Shown: one piece after another, positions 20,654 to 30,302 of the stretch
Numbering within the stretch: position 1 is the first letter of the stretch
How the letters are laid out: each line of letters begins with the position of its first letter
Source: Chara braunii
Taxonomy: Eukaryota; Streptophyta; Charophyceae; Charales; Characeae
Length of the DNA: 38,487 bases
Direction: 5' to 3'
Assembly: GCA_003427395.1 (NCBI GenBank)
Contig: BFEA01000284.1
Location: forward strand, 1,541,773 to 1,580,259
The notes under the pieces: model-generated
The model's database searches: none
What the model saw: only the letters and a program-made list of their open reading frames with translations
What the model was told of the DNA's origin: nothing
Program-made: the position numbers and the translations under genes

Positions 20654-20721
<68 letters not shown>
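20521..20721. repeat. Compound (CACCCT)n, (CA)n, (GA)n microsatellite with assembly gap
   Basis: A short CACCCT repeat passes into CA and then into a long AG array. Positions 20639-20653 are N, an assembly gap inside the array, so the true length is unknown. Confidence 0.95.
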
Positions 20722-20724
<3 letters not shown>

Positions 20725-22421
20725 GCTGCACACTACAGCCCGCTTGCTCTGCATGTGCTAGACACAGTTGATCTGAGAATATTGCCACCTTCGCCTTGTA
20801 GCTACAACAGCCTCAGGTGTATAGTCGTCATATCTTAACGACTGACATCAAAAATTGAAAACTATGTATTCTTACACTCCTGGTTGGGCCATCCTCCCAC
20901 CCCTCTCCCCACTGCACAACCACCTTGATCTTGTTTCCCTGTTGAAGCCATGTCTTTCATGTTCCTCTGGTTTCTGCACTAATGATGCAACGTGCAAACA
21001 GCCTCCGCTCATTGCAAGTGCCGTCCTGCCACACCATGGGAAAGGCAACAAACACAAGTACCATAGTGAAAGGATACCTCTTCCTGGTCCCCCTTTCTCT
21101 CCCCTTATTGTTTCTCACAGACAAGAGAATTCTTTGTCATGTGAAGTTTAGAGCTCCTCACATTCTGTACTGTGAAGATGACCCCCCCAACAAGCCCCAA
21201 TAGCTATGAGCTATACCCACTACCGCTACCCCCTGAAACACGGACGGATAGCCATAGGCAATAGAAACCCCTCTGACAGCATAGCAAATCAACCAGCCAG
21301 CGCGACTCGAACCCACGATCTCTCCATCCCCAAAACAAACCACTGATGCCGCCTGAGCTCTGCAGTAGATATACCCCTCTTCTCTCCATCTACCTCCCTT
21401 GTCATCATGCAGGGAAAACCTCTGATTGTGGGCCATGAAAGGGCACACTCACATACATTTCCAAGCGCACGAAGAAGAAAGCCACAGAATTGCATCAGTG
21501 GCGAAGAGACTGTCCGTCCTTCCCTACGCCTACGCCATCGGTTCCTACACGAGGACTTCCCATTGCATGAAAAAACGTAGCCTCCACTACCAATAATTGA
21601 CTAATTAGTAATTACAGTACAATTCCTAATGGTTGCCAAATCATGAGGGCACAAAGACAACAATCCCAGTTATGACGACGACGATGATGACAATTGATTA
21701 ATCTGGTTAACAACCCAGCTGACAAGGCCCCCTCGCCCATCCGGCCAATCGTTCACCAATACAACGGGCGAACTGTCCCGACCCCCTCGCAATACGGATC
21801 TCGATGCGTGCTTCTTTCTGTCAGGTCCCTCCCATATTCTGACATTCTTGACACAAAAGGACCACTGTAAGGACCGGATGACCCATCTCCATATCCTCTC
21901 CAATAAAAGGAGTGCCAACGTGTGCAGAGCATGTTAAGGACCCACCATGTCATGTCAAGGAAACTAACCCCATAATCAGGCCCATATGGAGAAAATGGGT
22001 GCCAAGGTGTGCAAAAAACTCAGCCTTTTAATGACATGACACTGAGTATAACCTTCTCTGAAGAGGAAGACAGGGCGCTCACCGAGTTTCTCATGCCCTG
22101 GCGCCAAGTCCCTACCTCCCTCTAATCACAACAGGTTTGCATTGGATGGGTGGATAGACACTAGCCAGAGAGAGAAGGGGTGCTCACCACCCACAGACGT
22201 AGTAATGCACTCCAGGAAAACTAAATTACCAGCCCCAGTTATGAGATCCGAAAATGCTGAGTCTCCAAGAAATCCCTCTAAGGATGCCCACCTTAGAGGG
22301 AGACGGACAAGGCTGTTGCTGCACTGGTCAGGAGCTTTCCCCTCAAGGCTGCACCTGAAAACGGTGAAGCATTGAGCTTCCCTTTTGCTGCCATGCCCTG
22401 TCACATCATAGTGCAGGAGGA

Positions 22422-22424
<3 letters not shown>
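20722..22424. other. Unassigned stretch without a recognised gene
   Basis: Apart from a tRNA-like SINE head at 21296-21367 and a short GAY-triplet run at 21673-21691, I recognise nothing here. The open frames are short and lack domains. Confidence 0.4.
21296..21367 (-). repeat. tRNA-like SINE head
   Basis: On the minus strand GAGCTCAGGCGG (21349-21360, A-box region) and GGTTCGAGTCG (21303-21313, good B-box) are spaced as in tRNA genes. No full cloverleaf forms, so this looks like a tRNA-derived SINE. The body would run towards lower coordinates. Confidence 0.55.
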
Positions 22425-22499
<75 letters not shown>

Positions 22500-22508
22500 C
22501 TGTCTCTC

Positions 22509-22546
<38 letters not shown>

Positions 22547-22597
22547 TGTCTGTCTGTCTGTCTGTCTGTCTCTCTTTCTCTCTCTCTCTCTCTCTCT
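22425..22597. repeat. (TC)n with embedded (TCTG)n arrays
   Basis: A long TC array (22425-22496) is followed by two near-identical blocks of TCTG tetranucleotides (about 22512-22541 and 22546-22571) joined by TCTCTCTTG. This suggests a local duplication of the block. Confidence 0.95.
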
Positions 22598-23426
22598 GGT
22601 TGCTACCCTTTTTTGTTCTGTTGATTGCTTGCACAGTTGGCACGTTAGCACCCATGCAATCCCCATGGAGAAAGAAAACAAGAAACCTTGCAGCCATGCA
22701 CCTTGCACCGCCCAGCCAGAGCAGCAAACGAGTGTCTTGCGCTCTCTCATGAGCTTTCTATCCCACAACCTTATAACTCACAATTATGACAGAATGCGGT
22801 GCTGGTACTGGGTCTGGCCGTGACAAGATTGGCCAATGGTCAATTCGGAAGTAGCCTCGGACTTCTGATGTTGCGTGCATGTAACACTATCTCCTTGTAC
22901 GATGGGGAACACTTACTCTTCTGTGTGGGAGATGTGCGGTGGAAAACACCCCACCGCACATCACTTTTCTGTTATAAACAACTATGCTCATTCGCTCATT
23001 CGCTGCTCATTCGCTCCTCCAGAAAGTCGTTTGAACTTGGAACCGCCATCCACCAGAGCAAACACAACTGCCAGTGCCAGGTTGACTTGTTAGAGCATGG
23101 CACAAAAAAAGACATCCCACGAGTGCACTCATCCATCCCATCCTTGCATTCTGTTCCTGTGAAACATTAAGGGCGTTTCTAGATACATCATCTTGGCAGA
23201 GGCAGCCCGGCTTCCGATTCCTCCACTCCTCCATCCTCCTCAGCCAACAAGCCAGCCATGTCAACTTTCGAGCGCGTCTGCGTGGCAAGGTTGCCCACGA
23301 GGGGAGGATGCCAGGAGGGGAGGATGGTTATGCCGCACCTGCTGATGCTGCTGCAAACCAGTCGTAACACCACGCCACGAATATCGGAGGGGATGCCAGA
23401 GCACTCACCCACACTTGCTGCTGCTG
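22598..23426. other. Unassigned stretch without a recognised gene
   Basis: Several frames of about 100 codons are open on both strands, but none shows a family motif or consistent composition. I see nothing else to report. Confidence 0.4.
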
Positions 23427-23767
23427 TCAGCAACAGTTGCGCCGCCTCTTCGATAGCAACGACGATGGGCAAGGCATGAGAGGAGAGCTCACGTCGGGCA
23501 CGATGAATGAATCATCAAATGATGGAACCAAGGTCATCGTGGGATCCAGCCGGGATTTCCCGGCTTTCGCTGAAATGGGTTTTTCAACCAAACCACCCAC
23601 CCGGGGGGTTCGCTGCTGCACATGCACCGCATTGCTTGGAGCTAGAAGAGGTTGCGAGCTCATCTCTGGGACTTCATGCAAAGATTCTGCTATCACATGC
23701 TCATCAAACAACCCCAAACCGGCTGCCCAGTCGAACTCGCTCTCATTTGATTCAGTTTCCTGCACGG
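23427..23767 (-). CDS. Candidate terminal exon of an unrecognised gene
   Basis: On the minus strand a pyrimidine-containing, acceptor-like CTGTCCGTGCAG precedes GAAACTGAATC. A ~112-codon open frame then runs to a stop at 23427. It reads ETESNESEFDWAAGLGLFDE near the start, and its acidic and hydrophobic composition looks more protein-like than its neighbours. I do not recognise a family. No upstream exon, start codon or polyadenylation signal is identified. It could equally be a chance open frame, and the opposite strand is also open for 130 codons. Confidence 0.2.
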
Positions 23768-23942
23768 ACAGCCCGAAGGAAAGCACAAGGCTTCAGCCCA
23801 AATACTTCATTGCCACGCAGCAATAAACCAAATGCGCATGTGCAAAACAGATGCTCAAACCACAAACATTTGATCAAATTGGAAGACGTGCAACTGGGTC
23901 TATTGCTGTGACACTGGGAAAACACCCACACCCCTATCCACC

Positions 23943-23992
<50 letters not shown>

Positions 23993-24261
23993 CACAATCG
24001 TGTTCAACCTCCCGGTGAGCTGTTCAAAGCGCGACAAAACAGTCTGTCACGGCCATGCTTCTTTTGCGGAGTTGTGTATAGCGAACGTAGCCACACACAC
24101 ACACACACATGCACACCCAAACACACGCACACACACATGAAAAGCAGATTTTTCGGCAATTGGCCTCTTTACTTCCCAAGCTATCTATACATGACTTGCA
24201 ATTCACATTGACCCAATCGTGTCCTTTTCGGTCCTCTCAGTTTTTGTCAATTTTGCTTTCG
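23768..24261. other. Non-coding stretch with two (CA)n arrays
   Basis: (AC)n arrays lie at about 23944-23996 and 24091-24137. No gene is recognised between or around them. Confidence 0.6.
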
Positions 24262-24335
24262 TCTAGCTCCATCTGGATTCAAACTCAGGTCTGTACTTCA
24301 ACAGTTCATAGGTGTACCAACCGGGCTAGGCCTGT
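24262..24335 (-). repeat. tRNA-like SINE head
   Basis: On the minus strand TAGCCCGGTTGG (24317-24328, A-box) and TTTGAATCCA (B-box, near 24274-24284) have tRNA-like spacing. The T-stem is mispaired, so it is a decayed tRNA-derived head. Confidence 0.5.
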
Positions 24336-24521
24336 TGGTAAATTATTCAATCTTTCCTTTTTTTTTCTTTTTTTTTTTAATACCGTTGCAGCATCAAATG
24401 ACGCGGCATTGACAGATGTCATAAGGCCACGGGGCTCGCACATAGTCACAGAGCACAGAGGCACACCAACCGCAATTGTACAGGCACTACCTTTCCAGGC
24501 CAAAATCGAAACCAATTCAAT

Positions 24522-24533
24522 GTCCAATCTTCT
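24522..24533 (-). repeat. Target-site duplication of the U6 retrocopy, 3' copy
   Basis: On the minus strand AGAAGATTGGAC follows the A9 tail. It matches AGAAGATTGTAC upstream of the U6 copy at 11 of 12 positions. Confidence 0.7.
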
Positions 24534-24535
24534 TC

Positions 24536-24544
24536 TTTTTTTTT
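24536..24544 (-). other. A9 tail of the U6 retrocopy
   Basis: Nine A residues on the minus strand follow the U6 T-run after CTGG. A genomic U6 gene has no A-tail, so this supports retroposition. Confidence 0.65.
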
Positions 24545-24548
24545 CCAG

Positions 24549-24647
24549 AAAAAAAATTGGACCATGTCTCGATTTATGCATGTCATCCTTGCGCAGGGGC
24601 CATTCTAATCTTCTCTGTATCGTTCCAATTTATACGGACCGAAGGAC
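24549..24647 (-). pseudogene. U6: U6 spliceosomal RNA retropseudogene
   Basis: On the minus strand the copy starts GTCCTTCGG and contains TTGGAACGATACAGAGAAGA (with the ACAGAGA box that binds the 5' splice site), then TGGCCCCTGCGCAAGGATGA. It continues into the plant-type 3' part AAATCGAGACATGGTCCAA and ends in T8, the Pol III terminator. In functional U6 the ACAGAGA box is followed by TTAGCATGG with the catalytic AGC triad; here it reads TTAGAATGG, so the triad is AGA. No TATA box is seen about 25-30 bases upstream. An A9 tail and a 12-bp flanking duplication show that this is a LINE-mobilised copy and not a working gene. Confidence 0.9.
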
Positions 24648-24651
24648 TAAA

Positions 24652-24663
24652 GTACAATCTTCT
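24652..24663 (-). repeat. Target-site duplication of the U6 retrocopy, 5' copy
   Basis: On the minus strand AGAAGATTGTAC lies 4 bases upstream of the U6 start. Confidence 0.7.
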
Positions 24664-24829
24664 ATGAAGTTCAGTTTGACCCCCCACCCCCCCCTTACCC
24701 TGCCTTCTCCTGCCTTCTTAGCTGGAGCCCTCCCTCCTCCATGTGCAGAAAAGCCTCGATCCCTGAACAGTGGCTACTTCACCTCCCCCTAGAGTATTTT
24801 GAACAAAGCGGGACTTAAGCTCCTGTGCC

Positions 24830-25640
24830 TTATCTGGGTGCTGCTGAAGCTGCCTCTGTGTGCTTGCCCACTGCGCTTGTGGGTCCATTTCCAGTAAGGT
24901 CGTGGAAGATCACCGTTGGTTCCTGTCTACGCATTGCCCTCTTCTCGAGAGTGATCTGGCAGATTGTTCACAGTGTGTGTACTGCCTTATCAACTGCAAC
25001 GTGCGCTTCTCATAGGGCTACCATCCGGAACGTGCGCTTCTCATAGGGCTGCCATGTCTTTGGAAGTCGTCACCCAGCAGGATTGTGGTTTTGTTCCCAG
25101 GGAATGGGGTCGCTGTCATCTTTCCGCATAGGGCCTTGGCCCTCTGCCATAGGCCAACTGCCTCAGCGCATGTCAGGAGACAGTGTACTATTGTTTCCGA
25201 GACCCCCTCCTGACGCAGATCACGCTGGACGGGTCTCTATGTTCCTTGCACCTACGTTCATTCAACCAAGCGCTCACCGGTGATGCTACATGAGCGATTA
25301 ATCACTGCATGCTCCTTACCCTCCCGAAGCGTAGCGTGTTGAGCGGCGTCCACAGGATTTTTGGTAGTTGTTCCGGTGGAACTCCCGCCCTATTGTCCCA
25401 GTGCTTGCTGCAAGAGGGTAGGAACGCCTTCTCAGTCGGTAGCCAATCCGCGTGGCGTATTTCAGTAGGTCAATCCTTCTACCCACCCACAGCCTTCCTC
25501 CTCTCAGGTTCCATGCCCATTCCGCGGGGCCCACTTCCAAGTCCTCCACAGGAGTCGTTGGACTGTAGATTGTGAAGTCCTCTATTTCCAGATCCCTGAC
25601 CTTGAGCAGCTATCATTTTGCTTCACTGTTTCATTTTTTT
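24830..25640 (-). pseudogene. LINE C: relic of an L1-type ORF2 C-terminus
   Basis: On the minus strand, across frameshifts, the order is PPEQLPKILWTPLNTLRFGR, SMQ-stop-LIAH, AWLNERRCKEHRDPSSVIC, then EGVSETIVHCLLTCAEAVGL. The pattern Cys..Cys..E-T-x-x-H-x4-Cys..W is that of zf-RVT domains. Similarity to LINE A and B is only at the pattern level, so it is a different L1-type family. A stop falls where zf-RVT proteins usually have Trp before LIAH. A 31-bp tandem repeat (25000-25061) interrupts the end. Nothing upstream such as RT is recognisable. Confidence 0.55.
25000..25061 (+). repeat. 31-bp tandem repeat
   Basis: ACGTGCGCTTCTCATAGGGC occurs at 25000 and again 31 bases later. Confidence 0.85.
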
Positions 25641-26285
25641 TGTTTGGAATGACGGAAATATAAACTCAACGGAGTCCGCAGGTAAGAACCACCCGTCGGA
25701 TCGGATGAAGCAGAATCAATCGGTAACCCCAAGTTGAACAAAAAGGTGGCCCAGAGCTACCCCTTCCCCCATGCTTTCTCAACAGCAGGCCCTACCAGGC
25801 CAGTGGATATCAAATTTTCCAGAAGGCAGACCTCGCAGGCCTAGGTTGAAAAGCCGCTCTACAAAAGTGATGAGCTGGGGCGCAGAACCAAGAAATTTTC
25901 AGTTGTTCTCGCTTCAGTGGGATGAAGAAGTAGCGCCATCTTGGAGAGCTAATAGCAGGGAGATTGGGCACAACCATAGGCAGGCAGTCCTGACAATATA
26001 CTGCATCATTTTCGACTCCGTTTGATAGTGCGGTGTGATCAGGGAAGCTGGGTGCTCCCGTTGAATCACAATTTTCTCTGCTCTATGAAGTACTTGAGCG
26101 CATGCGTGCAGTTTGGATTTTTCAGCAGGCTTCCAATCAAGTGTGACTCGAACATGCAAAAAGTGGCGGATTTGGATGCAGCATTGCACAAAGTACACAA
26201 TTTGAAAAGCTCGAACTGGTTAGTGAAGGGCGAAGCTCAGTGTAGAAGCAGCGCCTTGTTATCACGAACTTGAAATCAACAGTTT
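25641..26285. other. Unassigned stretch without a recognised gene
   Basis: Two open frames of about 84 codons occur, but no domain, repeat or RNA is recognised. Confidence 0.4.
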
Positions 26286-27335
26286 TTGCCACTTTTTGGA
26301 CTTAATCAAGGCTGGGCCAGCACCGGCCGGTTCAGCTCGCCCGGTCCAACCAGGGCCGGATCGGCCCAGGAGGGGTAAACCGGAAAACCGTTTTTTTTTT
26401 TTTAACTGCTTTTTTTTTTTTTTTTTTTTTTTTTTTGGGTGGATTCCGACTATGCTCTTCGAGATCTGTCGAAATCCACAATAAAACTTTGAAAGTGAGA
26501 TCATTTTTTTTGGGGGAGGGTTCCCGGGGATACCAGAGGGGGTATTATTGGGGTGGGTTCAGGGAGGTATCTGACCCCCCCCTGGCCCAAGAAATTCAAT
26601 TCAACACCATTTGGTATCGTGTACTATATCATCAGTTATTGCGCAATACCCAAGAGGCTGAACAAGACACATGTAGATAGGAGGTCCTTGCCTGAAGTTA
26701 TAGAACTCCGAGTACCGAGCTCAACAGCAAAAAAGTTACAGGTTCAGGTTTCAGCTCATGCAGGCAGAGGGTTTTCTGTTTGTTTTCACCTGTATACGGT
26801 CTGTCCAGGTACATGTAGTGGAGAATGGTCCACTCTTGGGCTTGCACCTCGGGCAGCATTGCAACTCTGACTGCACGAGCCAAAGCGCAAACCTGTCCAT
26901 AAAGTTTTTACCAGAGCGTAGGGACGTAGGAGAAGCATACAATCTGAGAAAAGCATCTCTACTAAAGCATATCGCTCTCGTCCTCCTGGCGGACTCAGGC
27001 TAACCGAGAAGCATCTCTTAATTACATCTGGTCCGTGGTCCACCGGACCACATGATGCCAAACTGAAAAAACGGGGCCTACTGGACCCCGCACCTTGAAA
27101 AAAAATGTGCAGCGGTTCTCCGCCCGTTCTTCTCAAGAAATGATGTCCAAAAGGCCCCATTTTTTTTCTTTTAAAGAGGCAGCGGCCTCCCGGGCGCTGG
27201 GTTCGACTTGGGGTCTGCCAGGCCGGTTGTCCGCCCGGTCCGACCGGGCAGGCTCCCGGTCAGGGGACGAGCCCCCGGTCCAACCTGGGACCAGCCCTGG
27301 ACTTACTAGCATTTTTCGCCAGACGAGAAGCCAAA
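26286..27335. mobile_element. Possible non-autonomous element with GC-rich CCGGTCC ends
   Basis: At 26300-26385 the motifs GGCTGGGCC, CCGGCCGG and CCCGGTCCAACCAGGG are dense. At 27180-27310 a mirrored set occurs (CCGCCCGGTCCGACCGGG, CCCCCGGTCCAACCTGGG, CCAGCCCTGGACTTA). The outer edges GGACTTAATCAAGGCTGG and, inverted, TAAGTCCAGGGCTGG are similar. The two sets could be inverted ends of a ~1 kb element without coding capacity. It contains T-runs at 26391-26436. Confidence 0.25.
26391..26436. repeat. Poly(T) tracts
   Basis: T13 is followed by AACTGC and T27, either an A-tail of a minus-strand retroposon or a simple repeat. Confidence 0.8.
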
Positions 27336-27662
27336 ATGTTTAGTCAAATTAGTCTGCCTGAATTAGACATTCAATTGGATGAAGTATTGCAGACTTTGAT
27401 TCAGAGCTGGACATGATTGGTACACTGGAGGCATTGATAGGGGCTCATGAGACCACCACGCCAGCCAGGGTGGCACATCAGCACCGGCCCCGCCAGTTGG
27501 TAGCTGTATACCTCCCGTTGCACCTCAGCGCGTACGTTTTTTCAAAGAGAATCTATCCATGTGTGACGGGAGGCGAAAAGGTGAGGTTAAAGAGAAGTTG
27601 GAAGCGGAGTGTGCGGTGGCGAGAGACTGTGAATAGTCTATGGTGGAAACCCACCTGCAGAA
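27336..27662. other. Flank left of the truncated 3' LTR
   Basis: No LTR sequence is present where the missing ~245 bases of the 3' LTR should be. A short coding-like stretch (VKEKLEAECAVARDCE) precedes the junction at 27663. No gene is recognised. Confidence 0.4.
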
Positions 27663-28343
27663 GATGTCAACAGCTCCCCGAAGTACGAGCAGATCTCGGC
27701 CAATGCCGTACGCTTCAAGCACCAGGTATGTCTCTCGTATCACTCACAACCTCGTTCCCCAACTCACAGATGCCACACGCACCCAAGGACCACCATGCGC
27801 CCCATCCAGCATACAGCAGCGCAGCTCGGCTATGGCTGCCTGCTCCTTCCAGCTCGCCCGTGAGCGCGTGAGCGCTGGCCAGCATTATAGCGCAGCAGCG
27901 CTTGCGCAGCATGCAGCCAGTGCCAGAATGCCGATTGTGTGGGCAGGCCCTTTCCTAAATGGAAGTGGCCTGCCTGCCTCGCGTGCAGCCTGGCTGCACT
28001 GGGTCCCTGCCCAGAAGCTTCCGGTAGGCCCAGGGAGGCTGAGCCTCAGTCCAAACGAATCAGGCCCAGGGCCACCGACAGTTACCCGTGCCCAACTGCT
28101 CGCAGCCTGAGTTGGGCCTATGCTGCGTATCTCGCCCAGGGCCTGACTTAGATACGTTTGATAAAGGAACCAGGGCCTGGGCGCCTTCAAACAACTGGCA
28201 CTGCGCAACTGCCTGAATTTTCCCCAGTTGCGAATTAGTCCAAAATAGGCCTCTTGTCGTCTGTCGAGCCTGCCTTCACTTAGGGCGGCCGACCTGTTGC
28301 AAATAGGGGCCCGGTAGGGCTTATCGAGGACTTGTGCCTCGCA
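27663..28343 (-). repeat. 3' LTR of the chromovirus, truncated
   Basis: It starts TGCGAGGCAC directly after the PPT and matches the 5' LTR to GATGTCAACAG. It stops 681 bp in, where the 5' LTR continues for another ~260 bp. Relative to the 5' LTR it has a 16-base insertion near 27885-27901 and about two dozen substitutions. Confidence 0.85.
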
Positions 28344-28357
28344 TTCCCTCCTCCATA
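28344..28357 (-). other. Polypurine tract (PPT)
   Basis: On the minus strand ATGGAGGAGGGAA directly abuts the LTR start TGCGAGG. This is the expected site and composition of the plus-strand primer of an LTR retrotransposon. Confidence 0.75.
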
Positions 28358-28379
28358 CTTCGCTAGTCCTCTGAGAAGT

Positions 28380-28794
28380 TTAGTCAATCTGGCGCTTTCC
28401 TTTCTGCAGTAACTTCTCGTAGTGGGCGACAACCTGTGGAGCGGTCTGCATCAATTCTTCCTTAGAATCTGTCCTCCTTAGAATCAGTGTGATGCCTGAA
28501 CCGAATGCGATACTGCAGATTCGGTTTCGGAGGACGTCCCCTGCCGGTCGGTTTTGGAACTGGCATATCTCTATGATCCACGATTTCATCAATATCGACC
28601 TCTCCATCCATGGTTGGGGGAAGCATTGAGCGTCGCGAAGGGAACTGGTCAGTTTCCTTGAATGGTGCAAGCTTACAAGCGTGAAAAACAGGGTAAGTGC
28701 GAAGGTGTCCAGAGATCCGAATAACATATGAAGGTCCGTCTGGTTCATCCCCAACTACATCTAAAACCTCCCATGGTCCAAAGTACTGTGGCAT
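28380..28794 (-). pseudogene. pol C-terminus: chromodomain
   Basis: The first frame has GPWEVLDVVGDEPDGPSYVI and VFHACKLAPF, the usual junction region after integrase, then EVDIDEIVDHRD and LQYRIRFRHH, matching the chromodomain strands. A 16-bp tandem duplication at 28460-28491 shifts the frame. The end of the domain (APQVVAHYEKLLQKG, the C-terminal helix) continues in the next frame and stops at 28380. Chromodomains of these elements bind histone marks and direct integration. The usual aromatic cage residues are only partly evident. Confidence 0.7.
28460..28491 (-). repeat. 16-bp tandem duplication in the chromodomain
   Basis: CCTTAGAATC on the plus strand occurs at 28460 and 28476. On the coding strand this repeats GATTCTAAGGA and shifts the reading frame. 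Confidence 0.8.
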
Positions 28795-29847
28795 GAGCTT
28801 ACGGAAATCCAGTGCTCCTGTCCCAGTTCAGAAGCCTTGACCCAGACCCTGTCCCCTTCCTGAAACATAGAGGGGCGGCGGTGCTTGTTCTCAGATTCGC
28901 CCATCGCCGCCTGTGCTTTGTGCATGTGTTCTACTGCCTGCTGCATATGACTCTCATATCTATAGGCGAATTCCAAAGTGCCTGGAGCAGCAGTAGGCTG
29001 GTTCTCAGGTAGCAGAAAATCAAGGGGAAGTCTGGGTTTGAATGTCAGAAGCAGGCTGTTAGGACTTACTCCCTTGGCACTATGAACTGCGTTGTTGTAC
29101 AGACTGGCGATGAGAGCAAGCTTCTCATCCCAGTCCACCTGTTTAGGCTTAATGTAGTGCCTGAGCAAGTGTTGAACAGCGCGGTTCATTTGCTCTTCCT
29201 GTCCATTTGCCTCTGGATGATTTCCGGATGTCATCTGCAGCTGCGTTCCTTGTTCGGCAGCTGCGGCCTTCCACAGTTCACTGGTGAGTTGGACGTCCCT
29301 GTCGCTGATTATAGACTTCGGCAAGCCAAAGTCTCTGGCCCAGTTTTCCTTAAATAGCTTGATTACGTACTCAGTCTTTGCTGTTTCCGGCATGGCCACT
29401 AGTCTAGCATACTTACTAAATATGTCCACGATGTCGTAGATGTACCTCATGCCACTCTTGCTGGTGACCAGCGTATCAATGAGGTCCATGGACAGGCTTT
29501 CACCAGGCCTTTCCGGAATCGGAAGGGGCTTGAGCAGCCCAAGAGGAGCCTGTGTCCAGGGCTTGTCACGTTGACAAACTTGACAAGTCTCCGACATACA
29601 GTTTGGCATCTCTCATCCTCGTGGGGCACCAGAAACCCTGCAACAGATTGGCTGCAGTCTTCTTGAAACCAAAATGTCCAGTGACATCATGACTCTCGCC
29701 TAAAAACAAACTACGGAAAGACTCTATATTAGGAACACATAACCGTTTATTCCCGACCTTCTCAAGGAACAGCAAGCCGTTGACCAACTCAAACTCGACA
29801 GAAGTCTCCTTGTCCTTCGCCTCGAGTCTGCATATGATTTCAGACAT
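28761..29847 (-). pseudogene. pol: integrase
   Basis: The zinc-binding HHCC module is split over frames: HDVTGHFGFKKTAANLL (His pair) lies upstream, and CQVCQRDK (Cys pair) begins the main frame at 29609. The catalytic core shows MDLIDTLVTS (first Asp), IISDRDVQLTSELW (second Asp) and NHPEANGQEEQMNR (Glu), the D-D-35-E arrangement. The frame then runs to RPSMFQEGDRVWVKASELG and ends at 28761, from where the chromodomain continues in another frame. The enzyme inserts the cDNA into chromosomes. A frameshift at about 29615 and an in-frame stop just upstream of 29847 inactivate it. Confidence 0.85.
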
Positions 29848-30302
29848 GAACTAATCCTCGCGATAGGCTTCCACCAAAGAGCGAGTGACATCGTCCGCAA
29901 GCCCAAACTCAGTGATCAGTGCACCGGAGAAGTCTGGCCTACGCGACAGCGCATCAGCAACTTTGTTGTACTCACCTTTGAGGTACTGGTGCCAGTGACA
30001 TTGTGACTCTCGCCTAAAAATAAACTACGCAAAGACTCTATATTAGGAACACATAACCGTTTATTCCCGGCCTTCTCAAGGAACAGCAAGCCGTTGACCA
30101 ACTCAAACTCGACAGAAGTCTCCTTGTCCTTCGCCTCGAGTCTGCGTATGATTTCAGACATGAACTGGTCCTCGCGATAGGCTTCCACCAAAGAGCGAGT
30201 GACATCGTCCGCAAGCCCAAACTCAGTGATCAGTGCACCGCAGAAGTCTGGCCTACGCGACAGCGCATCAGCAACTTTGTTGTACTCACCTTTGAGGTAC
30301 TG
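29678..30302 (-). repeat. 314-bp tandem duplication within pol
   Basis: Copies at 29678-29988 and 29992-30302 differ at roughly nine positions (about 97% identical). The unit encodes the RNase H end (KVADALSRRPDF) to the start of integrase (RSLFLGESHDVTG). The period, 314, is not a multiple of three, so it breaks the frame. One copy has a TAG where the other has CAG (ED-Q-FMSEI). Confidence 0.9.

Noticed and set aside
23188-23472. Joining the 23188-23472 and 23427-23786 minus-strand frames into one gene
   Set aside because: They are in different frames, and a GTGAGT near 23407 is preceded by an in-frame stop in the upstream frame.
27880-27905. TATA box in the chromovirus LTR (CTATAATG, minus strand)
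   Set aside because: It is present only in the truncated LTR; the 5' LTR lacks it because of a 16-base length difference, and the third LTR has CTATCCG. The evidence is insufficient to call a promoter.
27640-28151. Conserved open frames in the LTR read as host proteins (RSTSRSRPMPYASS and others)
   Set aside because: They recur in every LTR copy and lie within TG..CA-bounded repeats beside the PBS and PPT. They are LTR sequence.
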